Source: Bradyrhizobium japonicum USDA 6
Lineage (GTDB): Bacteria > Pseudomonadota > Alphaproteobacteria > Rhizobiales > Xanthobacteraceae
Direction: 5' to 3'
Assembly (NCBI RefSeq): GCF_000284375.1
Contig: NC_017249.1
Location: forward strand, 6,317,001 to 6,381,000
Length of the DNA stretch: 64,000 nucleotides
Shown here in pieces: positions 32,798-41,147 of the stretch. The position numbers and the translations under genes were made by a program. Every line of letters starts with the position of its first letter. Position 1 is the first letter of the stretch. The notes beneath the pieces were generated by a model. That model did no database searches and had not been told where the DNA came from. It was given only the letters and a program-made list of their open reading frames with translations.

Positions 32798-34693
32798 TTG
32801 CCAGGGGACGCCACCAGCGCTGACATCCGCCCGCGGTTCTTCGCCGGCTTCCCGGTGAGTTCCTGGGCGTTCGCGCTGCGCGTCCTGCTGGCAATGCTCC
32901 TCGCACTCTATGTCAGCTTCTGGCTCGAGCTCGAATCCCCCACGTCGGCAGCCATCACGGTGGCAATCCTGGCGCTGCCCACGCGCGCGCAGGGCATGGA
33001 AAAGGCGGGCTACCGGCTGCTCGCAACCGTCATCGGCGTGATCGCATCGATCGCCATCGCCGGCACCTTTTCCCAAACCGGCGCGCTGCTGCCCGCAGTG
33101 TTGGGCATCTGGGTCGGACTTTGCGTCTACGTCGCCGGGATGCTGGACGGCAATCGCGCTTATGCGGCGGCTCTCAGCTGCATCACCGTTGCCCTGATTG
33201 CCATTCAGCAGATCGACAGCCCGTTGCAGGTGTTTCCGACCGGCGTCGCCCGCGGCGCCGCCATCGCCATCGGCGTCCTCGCGGTCGCTCTGGTCAACGA
33301 GGTGCTCGCCGCGCCGGACTATCATCCGGTTCTGGCGATCCGCCTCGAAACACTGCATCGCCGGGTCACGGAGTTCGCGGAACGCGCCGTCCGCGGTGAA
33401 GCTTCATCCGCAACCGCTGCTGCGGACATGTTGCGCGATGTCGCGACCCTGCATCCGGAGATCGCGAGCCTCGTCACGGAGTCGATCAGCGGCCCGGCCA
33501 GAACCGCAGCTGCACGCTCCGCGATGGTAGGCCTCGTGAGCGAGCTGGCGCTCGCCCGTACGCTTGCCGCGCTGCCGGCCGCATCCGCGACGTCCCGGGA
33601 CGACCGAAACCCCGGTGCCTCCGGCCAGGTCACGATCTGCCGGACCCATCTGCGCGATGAGATCATCCGCAGGAATGCAGGCGTGCGCGACAGTCTCGAG
33701 GCACTGCGGGCCGGAGACTATCCACTCCGGCAATGGCGCGCGCCGCTTTACCGCTCGCCTCGCATTGCAGCGGAGGCCGGCGTCAGGGCCGCGATCCACT
33801 TCATCCTCATTGCAATCATCTTCATAATGGCGGGATGGCCGACCACCGCGCTCTGCCTCTCGCTTGTCGCGGTCATCATCGGCCTGAGCGCGACGGCTCC
33901 GGATCCGCGCGCCTTCACGACACTGGCGGTTTTTGCCATGCCGATCGCATGCCTGCTCGCCGGCATCCTGAAATACCTCGTCTTCAACGGCGTATCCGAG
34001 TTTCAACTGCTGGCGATCGGCCTTGCGCCTCTCGTGATCGGCGCAGCGCTGCTGATCACGCTGCCGAGCGGCATCCTGCCGCCGCTCGGCCGGCTCTCCC
34101 TCGTGTTCACGCTTGTCATTCTCGCACCGAGCAATCCGCAGAGCTACGACCCCGACGTATTCCTTGTGACGTGTCTGTTTGCCCAGCTTTCCTCGGTTCT
34201 GGTCTTCGCGGCGCAGCTCCTGCTGCCGTCCTTGTCCGGCGAACGGAGGATCCGGCTGCTGCTGGACGAGGCCTATCGCGAGCTGAGCCGCCTCGATTCC
34301 GGGCGAGCCCGGCATCTCGCGCCGGAGGAAGCCGCGTTTCGCGATGCCGCCCGGATCGAGCAGATCCTGACGGCGAAGGGCGCCACGGCACCTCCCCCTC
34401 AGGTCGTCGCGGAAGCGCTGCGCTGCTTCGACGAGGCCGTGGTGCTGCGACGTTGCCATGCCGAACTGGACCGCCTGGCCGAGACCTCACTCGGCGAGGC
34501 GGTGCGTGCCGCGCGAGCCGCGCTCACCCTACGCGATGGGGGCGCAATCCTGACTGCGGCCGAGGCGCTGCGCCAGACGGCTGCCCAAGAGAACCTGTCC
34601 ATCGAGCCGGTGCTCGCCGCGCTCGTTCCGGCCAGCATCGTCTTCGAACCATCGCAGAGTTTCGCCGGTTCCGGCCAGGGGACGCATCCGTGA
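32798..34693 (+). CDS. FUSC-family exporter (AaeB-like aromatic acid efflux)
   Basis: A membrane protein of about 631 residues with the duplicated FUSC/ArAE architecture: a cluster of hydrophobic segments in the N-half (F-A-L-R-V-L-L-A-M-L-L-A-L-Y-V, then S-A-A-I-T-V-A-I-L-A-L-P-T-R) and a second cluster about residues 340-480, separated and followed by cytoplasmic stretches. Such proteins export aromatic carboxylic acids or fusaric-acid-like compounds with a HlyD partner. I prefer the TTG at 32798 because GGAGG lies 8 nt upstream; the ATG at 32783 overlaps that site. It overlaps the DUF1656 gene by 4 bp. Confidence 0.85.
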   Translation: MPGDATSADIRPRFFAGFPVSSWAFALRVLLAMLLALYVSFWLELESPTSAAITVAILALPTRAQGMEKAGYRLLATVIGVIASIAIAGTFSQTGALLPAVLGIWVGLCVYVAGMLDGNRAYAAALSCITVALIAIQQIDSPLQVFPTGVARGAAIAIGVLAVALVNEVLAAPDYHPVLAIRLETLHRRVTEFAERAVRGEASSATAAADMLRDVATLHPEIASLVTESISGPARTAAARSAMVGLVSELALARTLAALPAASATSRDDRNPGASGQVTICRTHLRDEIIRRNAGVRDSLEALRAGDYPLRQWRAPLYRSPRIAAEAGVRAAIHFILIAIIFIMAGWPTTALCLSLVAVIIGLSATAPDPRAFTTLAVFAMPIACLLAGILKYLVFNGVSEFQLLAIGLAPLVIGAALLITLPSGILPPLGRLSLVFTLVILAPSNPQSYDPDVFLVTCLFAQLSSVLVFAAQLLLPSLSGERRIRLLLDEAYRELSRLDSGRARHLAPEEAAFRDAARIEQILTAKGATAPPPQVVAEALRCFDEAVVLRRCHAELDRLAETSLGEAVRAARAALTLRDGGAILTAAEALRQTAAQENLSIEPVLAALVPASIVFEPSQSFAGSGQGTHP

Positions 34694-34893
34694 CGAACAC
34701 TTATCGTGAACTCGTCGTGGGTGGCGTGTTGATCGCCCCGATCGTGTCCTATGCGGCAACGGCGCTGCTCGCATTCCTGCTGCTCCGCCCGGTGCTGCGC
34801 TTCGTCGGATTTACAAGATTCTTCAGCAACCCGTCGCTGGCCGAGCTGTGCCTCTACGTGTCGATCTTCGGCCTGCTCGCGCTCTTTTGCTAA
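34690..34893 (+). CDS. DUF1656 small membrane protein (AaeX-like)
   Basis: A 67-residue protein from a GTG start overlapping the exporter stop (GTGA). Two membrane segments (E-L-V-V-G-G-V-L-I-A-P-I-V-S-Y; L-C-L-Y-V-S-I-F-G-L-L-A-L-F) flank F-S-N-P-S-L-A-E. Small DUF1656 proteins regularly sit between FUSC exporters and their HlyD partners, as AaeX does in the enterobacterial aaeXAB set. Its exact role is not known. Confidence 0.85.
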   Translation: MTNTYRELVVGGVLIAPIVSYAATALLAFLLLRPVLRFVGFTRFFSNPSLAELCLYVSIFGLLALFC

Positions 34894-34903
34894 GGAGAAA
34901 GCC

Positions 34904-36202
34904 ATGGACGCGGCTCTGCCTCGAGATGCGGCTTTTCCGCCCCACCCCGAATCTTCAGCCGAAGCACGGACGGACGCAGCCGATGCCGTCGCGTGTTCCA
35001 GCCCGACGGAGGCCGCCGCGCGCGCGACCAGCAACCGCGCCGCGAACGACGGCAAAGCTCCCCGGCAGGCGACGCCATTGATGCGGTCGCTGCGCAAGGC
35101 CACCGGACGGTTCATGGCCGGCGTCGGCAAGCATTTCGCCACCCTTGCCATCGCCCTGGTCGCCATCCTGATATCGGTTGCAACCTGGCAGCACTATGTC
35201 ACTGCACCCTGGACGCGCAATGGCAGCGTACGCGTGCAGGTCGCCAATGTCGCGCCGCAGATCGCGGGCAAAATCGTGGAGCTGCGGGTGGCCGACAACC
35301 AGTTCGTCCACAAGGGTGACGTGCTCTACGTCATCGATCCCTTCGACTTCGACGTAGCCGTCCGCATCGGCAAGGCCCTCGTCGACCAGCGGGCGGCGGA
35401 CCTCGAGGTCAAGCAGGCCGAGTTCGACCGGCGCCGGCGTCTGTCCGACCTCGCGACCACGCCAGAGGAGCAGCAGATATTCGCCGGCAATGCCTCGCAG
35501 GCGAAGGCCGCCTACGCAGCGGCCGCTCACCAGCTTGCACAGGCGGAATTGAACCTGAAGCGCACCAATGTGCTCAGCCCCGTCGACGGCTATGTCACCA
35601 ATCTCCTGCTACGTGTCGGCGACTATGCGCTGACCGGCGTCACCAACGTCTCCATCATCGATTCCAGCAGCTTCTGGATCGACGGTTATTTCGAGGAAAC
35701 CAAGATGGCGCATGTCTGCGTCGGCGATCGCGTCGAGGCACAGCTCGTCGGCTACTCCAAGCCGATCCTGGGACACGTGAAAACCGTGACCCGTGGCATC
35801 AGCGCGTCAAACGCCGCGGCGGGCACGCAGGGTTTGCCCAGCGTGGACCCGATCTACACCTGGGTGCGGCTTGCGCAGCGCATACCGGTTCGCGTCGCCA
35901 TCGACACGGTGCCGCCGGGCGTGCCGCTGGTCTCCGGCATGACGGCCACGGTGACCATCCGGCAGCCCAATGCGGTCGATCGCCAGACCTGGTCTCATCG
36001 GCTCCGCACGACCTTCGTGGACCCTATATTCGATGTGTTCGGCGCAGGAGATCCGCCCCGCCCCAACTGCCTCCAATCCCCATCCCAGCAGCCTCCCGAG
36101 GTGTCAACGCTTCCCTACGCGCGGGTGCCCGCAATTCCGTCGGCGGAGAAGATCGCGCCCGGCCTCACCCCCGGCATCGATGCCTCGCCACGCCTTCCCT
36201 GA
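34904..36202 (+). CDS. HlyD/AaeA-like membrane-fusion protein
   Basis: A 432-residue adaptor. It has an unusually long (about 70 residues) Ala/Pro/Arg-rich cytoplasmic N-terminus, one membrane anchor near 80-100 (T-L-A-I-A-L-V-A-I-L-I-S-V-A-T-W), the lipoyl half V-N-V-A-P-Q-I-A-G-K-I-V-E-L-like segment (about 115-150), a short hairpin and L-K-R-T-N-V-L-S-P-V-D-G-Y-V-T. It completes the FUSC-DUF1656-HlyD export set. AAGGAG precedes the ATG. The C-terminal 50 residues are Pro-rich and look unstructured. The probable trigger is the two-component system just upstream. Confidence 0.88.
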   Translation: MDAALPRDAAFPPHPESSAEARTDAADAVACSSPTEAAARATSNRAANDGKAPRQATPLMRSLRKATGRFMAGVGKHFATLAIALVAILISVATWQHYVTAPWTRNGSVRVQVANVAPQIAGKIVELRVADNQFVHKGDVLYVIDPFDFDVAVRIGKALVDQRAADLEVKQAEFDRRRRLSDLATTPEEQQIFAGNASQAKAAYAAAAHQLAQAELNLKRTNVLSPVDGYVTNLLLRVGDYALTGVTNVSIIDSSSFWIDGYFEETKMAHVCVGDRVEAQLVGYSKPILGHVKTVTRGISASNAAAGTQGLPSVDPIYTWVRLAQRIPVRVAIDTVPPGVPLVSGMTATVTIRQPNAVDRQTWSHRLRTTFVDPIFDVFGAGDPPRPNCLQSPSQQPPEVSTLPYARVPAIPSAEKIAPGLTPGIDASPRLP

Positions 36203-36297
36203 ATCCGGTCAGATCGCCCGACCTGAAGAGAGCCGCATCGCGCCGCAACATCGGAGCTCACAGCGCAGGCCTTTGATTCTTCGTGCTTAATTCGGAG

Positions 36298-36335
36298 TTT
36301 TGCGACGTTCCGACGCACCTGCAGCTTTCGCAAAA
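36298..36335. promoter_or_regulatory. Inverted repeat upstream of araC
   Basis: TTTTGCGA (36298-36305) and TCGCAAAA (36328-36335) are perfect inverted 8-mers with a 22-bp spacer, in the 256-bp gap between the HlyD gene and the araC gene at 36459. Could be a regulator site or a weak hairpin. Confidence 0.3.
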
Positions 36336-36458
36336 TCTAACACGATTTCAGCAACTCTAACGGGCCTTGTGGCGGCTTCAGACATATCGTTCGAGCGTCA
36401 ACCAGTGGCATTCAGCAGCCGTCACGGCGGCAGCGGAATCCAAAAGACGGGACGAACG

Positions 36459-37499
36459 ATGCTCACCGATATGCAAGCGGCCGGCGCCCGATTGACACAT
36501 CAACCCGGCGCCCGCGAACCGGATTTCTCTCAGGGGGCACGCGCATTCCCCCACGAACGAAAATGGCGCCAGCCCGAGCAACGCGTCGCGCGCGAGGACA
36601 TCACGATCTCGCGCTTTACCTACGCGCAGACGGCCGCCAGGCGCGAGGACGCAACGACGCCTCCCGACCGGTATTTCTTCGCCATCGCCCTGAAGAGCAC
36701 ACGTCTCAAGCTGACCAGAGGCAGTCAGACCATTTTCGACGGCGCCATGCCGGCGGGCACGCTCTATGTCGGCGCACCGTCGAAGCCGCTCCGCGCGCAG
36801 TTTCTTGCGCCGTGCGATTTCCTGCACTTCCACATCTCGGCCAATTGCTTTCCATCTCCACAGCAGGGAACGGAGCCACTCGCGCCCGAATGCCTGAACG
36901 ATCTCCTTCTGTTGCGCGACCCGTTCGCCGAGCAGCTCGCAAAGGCGCTGACCGAGCAAGGCCACTCGGCCGATCGCGAATTTGCGTGCTGCATCGCCCA
37001 GACGCTGGTGATGCACGTCGCTCGGCGCGAGCCCCCGCGAACGAAAGTCAACGCCTTGCCGAAATGGCGGCTCCGACGCGTCGAGGAGTATGTCAAGGCG
37101 CGCTTCGACCACTCCATCAGCCTGTCCGACCTCGCCGGCGTCGCGGGATTGTCCCGGATGCACTTCGCAGCGCAGTTTCGCGCGGCGACTGGATACCGGC
37201 CGCGCGAGTATCTCCTGCAACAGCGCATCGAGCATGCAAAGTCTCTCCTGTCGAATACCGAGACGCCGCTGGTCGAGGCGGCGCTGGCCGTCGGTTTCTG
37301 CACGCAGGCGCATTTCTCGACCGTCTTCAAACGTCTGACAGGCGACACGCCGGCACGTTGGCGATGCACCAGCCGGAACGCGCTGGCGTCACCCAGGCTC
37401 GCTGAATGCGACCCGGTTCCGTCACGCGAGCCGGTGTCTCATGTCCTGCCGGCGGACCTTCGTGAATCATGCGAAATGAGAAACAGCGTGGGGACGTGA
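36459..37499 (+). CDS. AraC-family regulator
   Basis: A 346-residue protein. The effector half is cupin-like in position (F-F-A-I-A-L-K-S-T-R, P-C-D-F-L-H-F-H-I-S). The AraC domain starts near 230 with K-W-R-L-R-R-V-E-E-Y-V, HTH1 L-A-G-V-A-G-L-S-R-M-H-F-A-A-Q-F-R, HTH2 E-A-A-L-A-V-G-F-C-T-Q-A-H-F-S-T-V-F-K and G-D-T-P-A-R-W-R. It is a paralogue of the AraC at 28325-29167. It lies between the efflux set and the convergent malonate operon and could control either. About 45 residues follow the DNA-binding domain and have no clear family. Confidence 0.87.
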   Translation: MLTDMQAAGARLTHQPGAREPDFSQGARAFPHERKWRQPEQRVAREDITISRFTYAQTAARREDATTPPDRYFFAIALKSTRLKLTRGSQTIFDGAMPAGTLYVGAPSKPLRAQFLAPCDFLHFHISANCFPSPQQGTEPLAPECLNDLLLLRDPFAEQLAKALTEQGHSADREFACCIAQTLVMHVARREPPRTKVNALPKWRLRRVEEYVKARFDHSISLSDLAGVAGLSRMHFAAQFRAATGYRPREYLLQQRIEHAKSLLSNTETPLVEAALAVGFCTQAHFSTVFKRLTGDTPARWRCTSRNALASPRLAECDPVPSREPVSHVLPADLRESCEMRNSVGT

Positions 37500-37538
37500 A
37501 ATACTTTGCACGCCGGATCGGCGACGCTGGCAGTGTTA

Positions 37539-37630
37539 GTGACTGAGACCCCCAAGTCACGGCTCGAGCCTTCTCCTCCCAGGCATGCGAGCATTGGGCC
37601 GTCCTCCCCACAAGGACGGCCCCTTTTTTT
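37539..37630 (+). ncRNA. Probable trans-acting small RNA with three hairpins and C-rich loops
   Basis: Three stem-loops follow one another in a gene-free gap. Hairpin 1: GTGACT (37539-37544), loop GAGACCCCCA, AGTCAC (37555-37560). Hairpin 2: GCTCG (37562-37566) and GCCT (37568-37571), loop TCTCCTCCC (37572-37580), AGGC and CGAGC (to 37592). Hairpin 3: GGGCCGTCC (37596-37604), loop TCCCCACAA, GGACGGCCC (37614-37622), then C and seven T, a textbook Rho-independent terminator. CTCCTCCC and the other C-runs in loops are anti-Shine-Dalgarno motifs, as in several alphaproteobacterial sRNAs. The 5' end is not defined; it may be released from the araC 3' end. Only the terminator is certain. Confidence 0.65.
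37596..37630 (+). terminator. Rho-independent terminator
   Basis: Nine-base-pair GC-rich stem (37596-37604 with 37614-37622) and a T7 tail (37624-37630). It closes the araC/sRNA transcript and insulates the convergent malonate operon. Confidence 0.9.
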
Positions 37631-37693
37631 GCCTCGCCGCACGTCGATCCGGAGCGCGCCGTCCGTCGGATTCCGGAACGAAGTGTTGCCATT

Positions 37694-38632
37694 TCAGTCG
37701 CTGAGATGCCGCGCAAGCCAGTTACGCACGCCCTGGAGACTCCTGAAATCGTCCAGCGCCCGCACCGGAAGGCCGGGCTCGATGCTCGCAACCATCCGGC
37801 TCAGCGCATGTCCCGGTCCAAATTCGAGAAATGCCGTGGCACCCGCTTCGAGACAGCTTTGCAGGCAATTTCCCCACTGCACGGTTTGCGAGATCTGCGC
37901 GGCGAGCTTGTCGTGGCCCGTCTCGGCGGAGACGACCGAACCGCCATCGATGCCGCTCAGGATGCGCGCACCGGCGGCCGACGGGAACGCCACCGGCGCC
38001 GACCGCAAGACTTCGCGAAACACGACCGACGCCTCGGCGAGCCGTCCGGTGTGGGAGGCAACCCGAACCGGCAAATCGACGATCCTTGTGGCGCGCATCG
38101 CCCTCGCCTCTCCGGCAATCCCGTTCAATGCCTCCCGGCCACCACCGATCACGAAGGCATCGCCTGGATTGACGATGGCGATCGCCGCGCCGTGGCGTTC
38201 GCAAAGCCGGGTCATATCGTCATGTGAAAGGCCACGGACAAAGATCAGCCCGTCACCGGCGCAGGTGGCGGCGTCCATCGCTTCCGCGCGGCGCACAGCG
38301 AGGTCGAGCGTGAGGACCGGTTCGAACAGATCTCCCACGCCCCATGCCGCCACCTCACCGACGCTGTAGCCTGCGATGATGGCGCCATGTGGAATGATGT
38401 CCCTGAGCCCGGCAGCGGCGGCCAGTGCCTGCAACGTGCATAGAATCTGGCCGGACCGGTTGCGATGCAGAGCCTCGTCAGATTCGCTGCGCACGAAATC
38501 GCGCGGATCCCAGCCGCCCAGCAACGTTGCCGCGTGTGCAAACAGGTGCGTCGCTTCCGGCGCATCGCCCGTCAGGGCGAACATGTCCCGATGCTGTCCG
38601 CCTTGTCCCGAGCACAGGATCGCAAGTGTCAT
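37694..38632 (-). CDS. mdcH: Malonate decarboxylase acyltransferase subunit MdcH
   Basis: A 312-residue malonyl-CoA:ACP-transacylase-type protein: C-S-G-Q-G-G-Q at the start and G-Y-S-V-G-E (Ser90) as the nucleophile elbow. In the biotin-independent malonate decarboxylase system MdcH loads malonyl from malonyl-CoA onto the prosthetic thiol of the ACP subunit, activating the enzyme. It is the last of the mdc genes, 9 bp after the transporter. Nearest alternative would be FabD, excluded by context. Confidence 0.9.
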   Translation of the reverse strand: MTLAILCSGQGGQHRDMFALTGDAPEATHLFAHAATLLGGWDPRDFVRSESDEALHRNRSGQILCTLQALAAAAGLRDIIPHGAIIAGYSVGEVAAWGVGDLFEPVLTLDLAVRRAEAMDAATCAGDGLIFVRGLSHDDMTRLCERHGAAIAIVNPGDAFVIGGGREALNGIAGEARAMRATRIVDLPVRVASHTGRLAEASVVFREVLRSAPVAFPSAAGARILSGIDGGSVVSAETGHDKLAAQISQTVQWGNCLQSCLEAGATAFLEFGPGHALSRMVASIEPGLPVRALDDFRSLQGVRNWLARHLSD

Positions 38633-38641
38633 GATTGCCGC

Positions 38642-39592
38642 CTAGTGCGGAAAGAGCACGGCGATCGTGACCGCGATGGTCGCGACGCTGAATCCAGTGC
38701 TCGAAATGACCATCGATCCGACCGCGGCCGAGTCCAGCCGGTAGTTGACCGCAAACAGGATGCCGAAAAAGCCGGAAGGCACCGCAGCCAGCAGAATGGC
38801 CGTCCTCGCTGTGTCGGGAGCGATTGGAATGACGTGAGTGACTGCAACGGCCGCGAGCGGCCGAACCATGTCCGCGGCCACGGTTGCGGCCGCGATCTTC
38901 CAGTTCAGGCGGAACGACTGTGCCGACAGGATGGCTCCGGTCAGGAACAGCGCGACGCCGGCGGCCGAACTCCCGATCAGCGCGAGGCACGCGTGAGCTA
39001 GCGCGTTGAGGCTCAGATCCGACACCGAAAACAGGATGCCGAACACGGGCGCGAGCACCACCGGCTTGATGATCGCACGCCCCACTGCCGTCAGCATCTG
39101 CCGCGCCGCCAGTTCCTCGCCACGGGCCCTGGCGGCGTCCATTTCCGCCATGATCAGGGTCACCGGGCTGATGAGGACCGAACCGGTCGCCAATGCGACG
39201 GCGACCGGAACGGCGCCCGCCTGTCCCGCGACGGATGTCAGGATTGGAAGACCGACGCCGGCAAGATTTGGAAAGCCAACCGTGAGTGCCTGAATCGACG
39301 CATCGGGCCGCGACGCCTTGAACAACCTGCGCGCGGCAAGATACCAGGCGGCATAGAGCAACGACATCGTTATGCCGAGCACCAGAAAGAGCGGAACCTG
39401 CTCGATCATCTCGCTGCGCGACGCCGAGGCGGTCGCAGCGAACAGCGACGCCGGCACGGCGAAATCCATCACGAGTGCGTTGAGAGCATCGACATGGAGA
39501 TTGTCGACGACATGAAACCTTCCGGCGGTGTATCCCAGCAGCAAGACGAAGAACACCGGCACCAGCGCCATCAGGATTGCATTGGACATCAT
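38642..39592 (-). CDS. mdcF: AEC-family malonate transporter MdcF
   Basis: A 316-residue auxin-efflux-carrier-family membrane protein with about ten hydrophobic segments: A-L-V-P-V-F-F-V-L-L-L-G-Y-T-A-G at the N-terminus, and G-F-P-N-L-A-G-V-G-L-P-I, the usual Asn-Pro-containing crossover. MdcF-type AEC carriers import malonate. Its ATG overlaps the mdcB stop (ATGA). Family membership with plant auxin carriers is by name only; malonate is indicated by the operon. Confidence 0.88.
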   Translation of the reverse strand: MMSNAILMALVPVFFVLLLGYTAGRFHVVDNLHVDALNALVMDFAVPASLFAATASASRSEMIEQVPLFLVLGITMSLLYAAWYLAARRLFKASRPDASIQALTVGFPNLAGVGLPILTSVAGQAGAVPVAVALATGSVLISPVTLIMAEMDAARARGEELAARQMLTAVGRAIIKPVVLAPVFGILFSVSDLSLNALAHACLALIGSSAAGVALFLTGAILSAQSFRLNWKIAAATVAADMVRPLAAVAVTHVIPIAPDTARTAILLAAVPSGFFGILFAVNYRLDSAAVGSMVISSTGFSVATIAVTIAVLFPH

Positions 39593-40470
39593 GACCTCGG
39601 GGCGTCGTGGGCATCGACGAAGAGTGACATCGCAAGCAGGTCAGCCGAGCCACCCGGACTGAGACGACGGGCGACGAAGCTTTCATGGACCCATCGCGCG
39701 CTGACGCGCCAGCCGGGAGCGCGCACGCCGCCGGCGTCGATGAAGCGACGTGCCGCGCGACGCGCAAAGCGAAGCCCCTCGAGCCCGCCACGATGCAATA
39801 GATTCGTGTCTTCCACGGACGCAATCAGGGCAAAGCACGCTTCGACCCGAGCCGCTTCCGCGTCTTCGGCCGTGGCAGGCATTGTTCTCCGCAGGGCCGG
39901 CAAGCCGATCCGGTAGACGCTGGGAAACCCGCTGGCCGCCTCGATACGGGCTCCGCCTGCGCGAAAGCGGCGGCGAGCAACGCTGCCATGGCTGTGCAGC
40001 AGCACCGGACCGTGGAGTATGCTGGCGCCCCAGAGGCGTGCCACGACGTCGCCGAGCGGACGTGCCGGATCGACCAGCCCGCCGGCTCTCGCACCCGCCG
40101 CCGCGCACAACAGGCCAAGGCCGAAGATCGCGCCGCGATGCGTATTGACGCCCGAGGTCGCCTCGAGCATCGCCCGCTCGGCCTCCAGGCCGATGACCCG
40201 CAACACTCCCATGCCGCAGCCGAGCGCGCCCGCTTCGGCAAGACTTTGAAGGTAAGGCCTGATGGCCGCAGCGCTGCGACGAAACGTGCCGGCATCCATG
40301 TCGACGTGACTACCATTGTCGACATGGCTCACGAGCCCCGGCTTGGGCCAGGTTTCCAGCTCCATGGCGAGGCAATCGGCAGCGAAGCCGCCGATGGCCC
40401 GGATACCGGACGGCATTTGCCCCCGGCTGGCAACAAGCGGTTCGATGTTTCGCGCGGCCGCTGTGATCAT
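39589..40470 (-). CDS. mdcB: Triphosphoribosyl-dephospho-CoA synthase MdcB
   Basis: A 293-residue CitG/MdcB-family protein with W-P-K-P-G-L-V-S-H-V-D-N-G-S-H-V-D-M-D near residue 42 and G-V-N-T-H-R-G-A-I-F near 108, both family signatures. It makes the precursor of the phosphoribosyl-dephospho-CoA prosthetic group from ATP and dephospho-CoA. The start ATG overlaps the mdcG stop by 4 bp; the two enzymes act in sequence (MdcB makes the group, MdcG attaches it). Confidence 0.92.
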   Translation of the reverse strand: MITAAARNIEPLVASRGQMPSGIRAIGGFAADCLAMELETWPKPGLVSHVDNGSHVDMDAGTFRRSAAAIRPYLQSLAEAGALGCGMGVLRVIGLEAERAMLEATSGVNTHRGAIFGLGLLCAAAGARAGGLVDPARPLGDVVARLWGASILHGPVLLHSHGSVARRRFRAGGARIEAASGFPSVYRIGLPALRRTMPATAEDAEAARVEACFALIASVEDTNLLHRGGLEGLRFARRAARRFIDAGGVRAPGWRVSARWVHESFVARRLSPGGSADLLAMSLFVDAHDAPRS

Positions 40471-41147
40471 GATCCCATCGCTCCCGAAATGAATCGATCC
40501 CTGTCGAGCAGGACCACGCCCCCGATGGTCTTGACCAGAAGCTGGTCCGTGCCGGCATGGAATTCGCGCCAGTTCACCGCTGCACCATCCGCGCGCATCA
40601 ATTCGCCATCGAGCCGCATCGGCGCATCGGCCTCGATCGCAGCCACGTCGGCGGCGAGCCGATCCAGATCGGTTTCGCGGCGGAACGCGCACAGCACATC
40701 GAGGTCGGAACGAGCGGTCACGTAATCGAGCCCGGTCAGCGACTGCCATGCGAGGCTGCCGAACACGCGCACGTCCACCGAATGACGAAGCGCGAGCTCG
40801 TCGAGCCGATCGAGCGTCGGCCACCAGTTGCGCGGCGCCGAGGCGCGCACCTGCCGCAGCGCGGGCGGCCTCGCGACCGAGGTGACGTGGTCGATATCCG
40901 CGAGAAACGACAGCCGCTTCTTGCCGGCGGAGGGCGGCAACGGCAGGCCGAGCGCAAGGCCGGTCGCTTCGCAAGGCAGAGCGCGCCGCCTGATCGTCGG
41001 CCATCCCATTTCGGACCAGCGCGAAACCAGCGGGTCGGCTGCGAGATCGCCGCGCACCCCGATCATCGCGCGCCAACCAAGCGGGCTGACAAAGACGAGG
41101 TCGTGGCGACCGGCCGGCGGTTCACCGGGTTTGCAGGGCGAGATCAC
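40467..41147 (-). CDS. mdcG: Malonate decarboxylase holo-ACP synthase MdcG
   Basis: A 226-residue nucleotidyltransferase-fold protein with V-F-G-S-L-A-W-Q-S-L-T-G and S-D-L-D-V-L (the D-x-D metal pair). MdcG transfers the phosphoribosyl-dephospho-CoA group to the ACP Ser. GTG at 41147 is chosen: GGAG lies about 9 nt upstream and the family start R-H-D-L-V-F-V-S-P follows shortly. It lies inside the mdcE 3' end (26-bp overlap). Confidence 0.88.
   Translation of the reverse strand: MISPCKPGEPPAGRHDLVFVSPLGWRAMIGVRGDLAADPLVSRWSEMGWPTIRRRALPCEATGLALGLPLPPSAGKKRLSFLADIDHVTSVARPPALRQVRASAPRNWWPTLDRLDELALRHSVDVRVFGSLAWQSLTGLDYVTARSDLDVLCAFRRETDLDRLAADVAAIEADAPMRLDGELMRADGAAVNWREFHAGTDQLLVKTIGGVVLLDRDRFISGAMGS

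Noticed and set aside
38642..39592. Auxin efflux by the AEC-family carrier, to go with the putative auxin island
   Set aside because: AEC carriers in mdc operons import malonate; the family name does not imply auxin.
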